Source: Flammulina velutipes
Taxonomy: Eukaryota > Basidiomycota > Agaricomycetes > Agaricales > Physalacriaceae
Direction of reading: 5' to 3'
Length of the DNA stretch: 64,000 nt
NCBI GenBank assembly: GCA_011800155.1
Contig: JAALGH010000011.1
Location: 1,116,001-1,180,000 of the forward strand
The notes beneath the pieces were generated by a model. The model did no database searches and was not told the origin of the DNA. It saw only the letters and a list, made by a program, of their open reading frames with translations. Both the position numbers and the translations under genes were made by a program. Positions 60,252-64,000 of this stretch are shown one piece after another. Numbering within the stretch: position 1 is the stretch's first letter; the number at the start of each line of letters is the position of its first letter.

Positions 60252-61296
60252 TCATTCCAGGTCGGCGTCGTAATCGGTCGGAGAGAGCGACGTATAGTTT
60301 ATCGATGATTCCGTCGTTGGTGTATCCTTTGTCCTCCACATTTTTGGCTGTCCATTCCTATCCTGCTGCGACCAAGATTGATTCATAAGAAACCCGAGAG
60401 ACGATGAATGTAAACGGATCGGAGGAATTGTCCAGAGCTTGAACTGCGACTGGTTGACGGCAGAACTGCCCTTGGCTGCGTCGACGCTGCCCACCACCGA
60501 CAAGAAATGGGAACGACCTTTGCGAGCCGATGTTTGAGCCGTAGTTTCCTGTCGACTAGGATAGCAAATTTAGTATATCGCTCTGTCGGCCAAAAGGTAC
60601 ACATACAGTACAAAAACCATTGGTGCAAGGCGTCGATGTCGTCAGAGTTCTGCGCAAGGAGTTCGTTTACCGGCATCACCGATGGCCTCGACACCATCAT
60701 CGGCCCTTTGCAGAGCAACGTGCGCCAACTTGACGCACGTCCAGAGTGCTTAAAAAGTTTTGGTAGCCTCTGGAGCTTACGAATGAGATACATGTTTACT
60801 TTCGGCATCTGGAGGGAACGGATTATCTAGGAGGGCGTTCATCCCATTGTGGAAAGAGGAGGCGCGCGACTTTTTCTCGACGTGCCGAAGAATCTTTGGG
60901 AGAACGTCGAGTTCGAGTTGGAGGACGGCAGATGGGATAGGACGGTCGTCCAAGGTGGACGAGGCGATGCGCGTGTCGAGATCTGAGTCACGCAATGTCC
61001 GAATGGCACAGAGAGAGTCGAGAATGTGCTGTATATGTTGTATAAGTATTTCGTCGACGGATCCTCCGTTTGCAGCAACGAGAATCGTGACAGCTCCTTC
61101 GTGGCCTACGGTTGCGCCGATAGTCCGACTGGCAGAGCGCAAGGCGGGCAAGACTATCGAGAAATTTGGCCTCTCTGGACCGGTCGGAGCTTTCGTATTT
61201 CTCTTGGGCTGGAATGCCCCTACCTCCCAAAGCGAGGAAGGCGAGATGGTCTGGGTTATGAGCACTCAGTCGTGGTGTTGCTGTTGATGGATCCAT
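60252..61296 (-). pseudogene. Unknown-family gene, inverted paralogue (frameshifted)
   Basis: From ATG 61296 the frame reads MDPSTATPRLSAHNPDHLAF and continues to AKFLDSLARLALCQ. The next conserved block, IGATVGHEGAVTILVAANGG, is in another frame, because bases present in the plus-strand paralogue (SDQVVAIGAT) are deleted. ILIQHIQHILDSLCAIRTL follows. Further down, SRPSVMPVNELLAQNSDDID and HQWFLY look like coding exons of the same gene. The end is not defined; the range shown is approximate. Function unknown. Confidence 0.45.
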
Positions 61297-61807
61297 GGTG
61301 GTATATGACTAGGAAACCGAAGTGGTCAAATTTGAAGATGAGAGTATACTATGATTGCCTGTAAGGTAGAAATTAGCAGAAGAAGAAGAACATGTTGTCC
61401 AAAACGAGTGACTTGATGGTGGTACGAATACAAAGAATGTGTCGGGAATTCGGACGGCTGAAATATATCTAATCTTATCTGATGTGGCGTGTTTTTATAA
61501 AATTGCTCCTCGTTCGTGTGAGGAGGCGCGTATCCTTAGTACATTTGCAAAGAAGGGAGACTAGTACTATCCATCAGCTCGCATTTTCGTATGGCTTATC
61601 ATGCACCCTAGCGCCTCCTCGGTAGCTCAGAAGGAGGTGAATGCACTTCTCCTTGGCTATATTCACTGCTGGTTCAAAGAAAGCCTCTTGACACAGTCAA
61701 GCGCGATGCAGTCCGTGGGGATCCAGTTGTTAGAGATGTACTTACAGCAAGGACGTTACTGGTACAACACTTGGTCGGAATCGGGCCGAGACCTACGTCC
61801 TACCACC

Positions 61808-62406
61808 ATGTCAGATTGTCCGTCCTCAATACCATCTCTCAATGTCGACGACCCAAACCACCTTTCCTTCATCGCACTTGACTGCCCGTAGTAGGTTTCC
61901 AAAAGATGACCGTTGGAAGTCAAGCGAGGTTCCTCGACGGCCTTGCGCACCTTGCCGTCTGCCAGAAATCGGACCAGGTCGTCGCAATTGGGGCAACACT
62001 ACGCAGCAATGGCAACGTCGAGCTCCTCGTTTCAGAGAAAGGTGGCTCTGTTCAAGCCAAAGTCGTCCAGCACATCCAGTCTATTCTCGACTCTCTGTAC
62101 ACCATTCGCGCAGATATCCAAAAGACGACCACGTCTTCCCCTCCCATTTCACGATCTTGCCATATCACTGAAACCGCCGATGAAACCGTCCTGTCAGCTC
62201 TACACGAACTTGAGCACGAGATTATCCGTCACTCGTTACCAAAACTTCTACAGCGCATGGTGAAGGGCCTCGAATATTACACGCTTCAAATGTTCACAGC
62301 AAAGAATCGAAGAATGCACCGTCTTGTACCTGGTTTCAAACTTGTATTTCTTGCAATTTCTCATTGGTATGAAATTTCGCGAATCAAGTCTTCTGCTTCA
62401 TGCTGA
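61808..62406 (+). pseudogene. Unknown-family gene, plus-strand paralogue (possibly broken)
   Basis: The frame from 61808 (MSDCPSSIPSLNVDDPNHLS) matches the N-terminus of the minus-strand copy, then stops at 61891. From 61906 another frame reads MTVGSQARFLDGLAHLAVCQ, AIGATLRSNGNVELLVSEKG and ILDSLYTIRADI to 62406. The break between the two cannot be an ordinary intron (under 20 bp). A shorter protein from 61906 is possible. The two copies are head-to-head, about 0.5 kb apart. Confidence 0.45.
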
Positions 62407-62873
62407 TACCTAGCCCTTCTTATAGTCATACAGTACTGGCAACTCTTATTGCAGCTCGGGCTTGACCGGGGGACCATATCAACCCATGAAGGAGGAAAGT
62501 ATTACCATTTCGGCTGGTTATTAGGCCTCAGGCTTGTATCGCATTCAAGTTGTCTCGATTTTTGAAATTAATTTGCTCAAGTTCGTGAATTCTGTTTACA
62601 GTATCTTTTTTCTTAGTCTACGTTCTGTACTGATGCATAATACATATAGATTCTAGCATCTCGAACCAGCATGAACTTCCTCATCTCTCAGACGACTACA
62701 GACATAAAGGTTGACAACACACAACTGAGCGACGTTGACATTCGTTTCTCTGCAAAGCCATTTCTGACGAAATTCTGACACTCGGTGGAATATTCAAGAT
62801 GATATAGTTTGCATGTCTTCTTATTCACCGTCGCCCACTATGGCACGGCATCGTACAGGTCTACCAATGCAAT

Positions 62874-63083
62874 CTAGTGCTTGCAATCGCTGCAGTTGCA
62901 GTCGTTGGGCTGGCAGGAGCACCTGAACGCCGACGTCAACGTCCGCGGACATTCAAGAACGGGTTACTCACGTAGTGCAGCTGCACGACGCGCAGGCCTC
63001 GTTGACGGGGACTTGGATGGTCTGTATGGTGAGGTCAGTCTCGAAGCAATGTGGAGATAGACGATGGGACGCACAGACAACAT
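62874..63083 (-). CDS. Metallothionein-like Cys-rich peptide (about 35 aa)
   Basis: Three tiny exons are proposed. ATG 63083 gives MLS. An intron (GTGCGT...ATACAG) leads to TIQVPVNEACASCSCTT. A 49-bp intron (about 62928-62976) leads to CSCQPNDCNCSDCKH and the stop at 62874. The eight Cys follow C-x2-C-x-C-x2-C-x-C-x4-C-x-C-x2-C, with no aromatic residues, the hallmark of copper or zinc-binding metallothioneins. A TATAAAG box lies about 80 bp upstream. It would buffer metal ions in the cytosol. The gene is too small and too split to be found by frame length. The exon 1 boundary is the weakest point. Confidence 0.7.
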
Positions 63084-63162
63084 TTCTGGCTTTGCAATGA
63101 CGGTTTATTGGATATGGTGGTATGCGGGTTTCTGAGCTCAACATCGTTGAGATGTTGACCTC

Positions 63163-63169
63163 TTTATAC
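63163..63169 (-). promoter_or_regulatory. TATA box of the metallothionein gene
   Basis: TATAAAG on the minus strand sits about 80 bp before the ATG at 63083, a normal core-promoter distance for a short 5' UTR. Confidence 0.5.
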
Positions 63170-64000
63170 TCCTCATGATGTGTTGGTACGTGTTTACAGG
63201 ATCCGTCTATCGCCTTCCTTGGGTTCTCGTGACTGATTTGTATTGAATCTTATTCTAGCACCTGTGGAGTGGCGCACACATATGCTCCATGGCGATGCTA
63301 GTTGCAAGATCCGTACGCAATCTTTTATGCCGTTTCTCTCATTCAGTTAAAGCTGTTCTGCGTCAAGTGTCAATATTGCGTATCGACTCGTGTCGAGGAA
63401 CCCGCGTCAAGTTTCTTGCGATTGTATAACGCGAAAGCTTAGGATGAGTGACACTGGAGCTTTGCGGTCTCCACCCTTTCCACTTGTTCAACACGTTCAT
63501 GGAGTTTGCCAGGTCTTCCGTACATCCCATCTCCCACCTGATGCACGTTCGGGGTTGTCCAAACTCCAGAGGATGAGAGGAGCTGAGGTCATCCGTCCCA
63601 ATCCTGGAAGTGGGGACGTCTTGAGCCGAACGTGTCTCCACCAACGGCACTAGCCCGAATCTAGATCCCGCACACGCTCGCGAACTAGTGTAATTCAATG
63701 CCACTGCGGTCCCGGGCCCGTTATCTGAAGAACGAGTCCTGCTAGTGGCAGGCAACGGCGATGTAACTTGTATGGATATACTGAATGTAAGTCAAGCTCC
63801 GAAACTTGTGACCCCAGATGCTGTTGAATTCAACAACCATAGATCTCCATAGTTCTAGTCATGACGGTGATAATACGCTCACTCACCCTGAAGTTTGCCA
63901 ACGTGAAGGCACGCCAGTGCAGGTCCAATGTCAACCACTTCCACTTCAAAGACAATTGAAGGCGGTGTACGGAGTACGGGTCTTCCTCCAGCCTATCGAC
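63170..64000. other. Right-edge region without a supported gene
   Basis: A 130-codon minus frame (63363-63755) is open but unremarkable. On the plus strand, EERVLLVAGNGDVTCMDILN near 63720-63780 has a beta-propeller-like look but is preceded by an in-frame stop. Either could be part of a gene beyond the edge. Confidence 0.3.

Noticed and set aside
1..64000. CRISPR arrays, operons or prokaryotic elements
   Set aside because: The sequence has spliceosomal introns throughout and no repeat-spacer pattern.

Overview
The window is nuclear DNA of a filamentous basidiomycete, most likely an agaricomycete mushroom-forming fungus. Genes are dense and split by many introns of about 45-65 bp with GTRNGT donors and CTNAN-type branch points. 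The content fits: an F-box protein with the 'LSPxRRxPAEILLEIF' core, tandem UPC2-like Zn2Cys6 regulators, an SRPK-type kinase, a TRANK1-like UvrD helicase and several families I recognise only as agaricomycete hypotheticals. No rRNA, tRNA, CRISPR or prokaryotic operon structure was seen. Gene models were spliced by eye from frame continuity and splice sites, so internal exon edges are provisional.

Layout. 0-3.8 kb (minus): a local family of unknown-function genes, with one complete gene, one related gene, one gene running off the left edge and one truncated 5' relic, sharing a palindromic promoter motif. 4.1-6.1 kb (plus): XPG/FEN-type nuclease. 6.8-8.3 kb (minus): G-protein alpha subunit. 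9.6-10.9 kb (minus): two small acidic/charged proteins. 11.2-13.2 kb (plus) and 19.0-21.9 kb (minus): two members of a WW-like, C-terminally membrane-anchored family. 13.5-13.9 kb: a 362-bp element with perfect 42-bp terminal inverted repeats. 14.5-15.8 kb: first copy of a predicted secreted kinase-like family, followed by an intact SRPK-type kinase (minus), a decayed SRPK copy and a small conserved hypothetical.

23-34 kb: a truncated helicase 5' fragment, kinase-like copy 2, an SRPK 3' relic and the full UvrD/TRANK1-like helicase (about 2,200 aa). 35.4-37.7 kb: F-box/LRR-like protein. 37.9-41.8 kb: three tandem Zn2Cys6 regulators. 42.2-44.4 kb: quinate/sugar-type MFS transporter. 45.9-47.6 kb: trypsin-fold protease with an apparent frameshift. 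48.3-52.1 kb (minus): kinase-like copies 3 and 4 with the same helicase and SRPK fragments, in inverted orientation relative to 23-26 kb. 52.7-53.4 kb: divergent homeodomain protein. 53.8-58.1 kb: coatomer alpha (COPI). 58.5-59.6 kb: DUF1275 membrane protein. 60.3-62.4 kb: inverted pair of decaying paralogues. 62.9-63.1 kb: a very small intron-containing metallothionein.

The housekeeping genes (COPI alpha, G alpha, nuclease, transporter) look conventional. The unusual biology is the repeatedly duplicated cassette of secreted kinase-like gene, SRPK tail and UvrD-helicase 5' end. It occurs in both orientations, with copies in different stages of decay. The kinase-like proteins carry a hydrophobic leader, a kinase domain retaining Lys/Glu/Asp/Asn/Asp positions, and a second partial N-lobe at the C-terminus.
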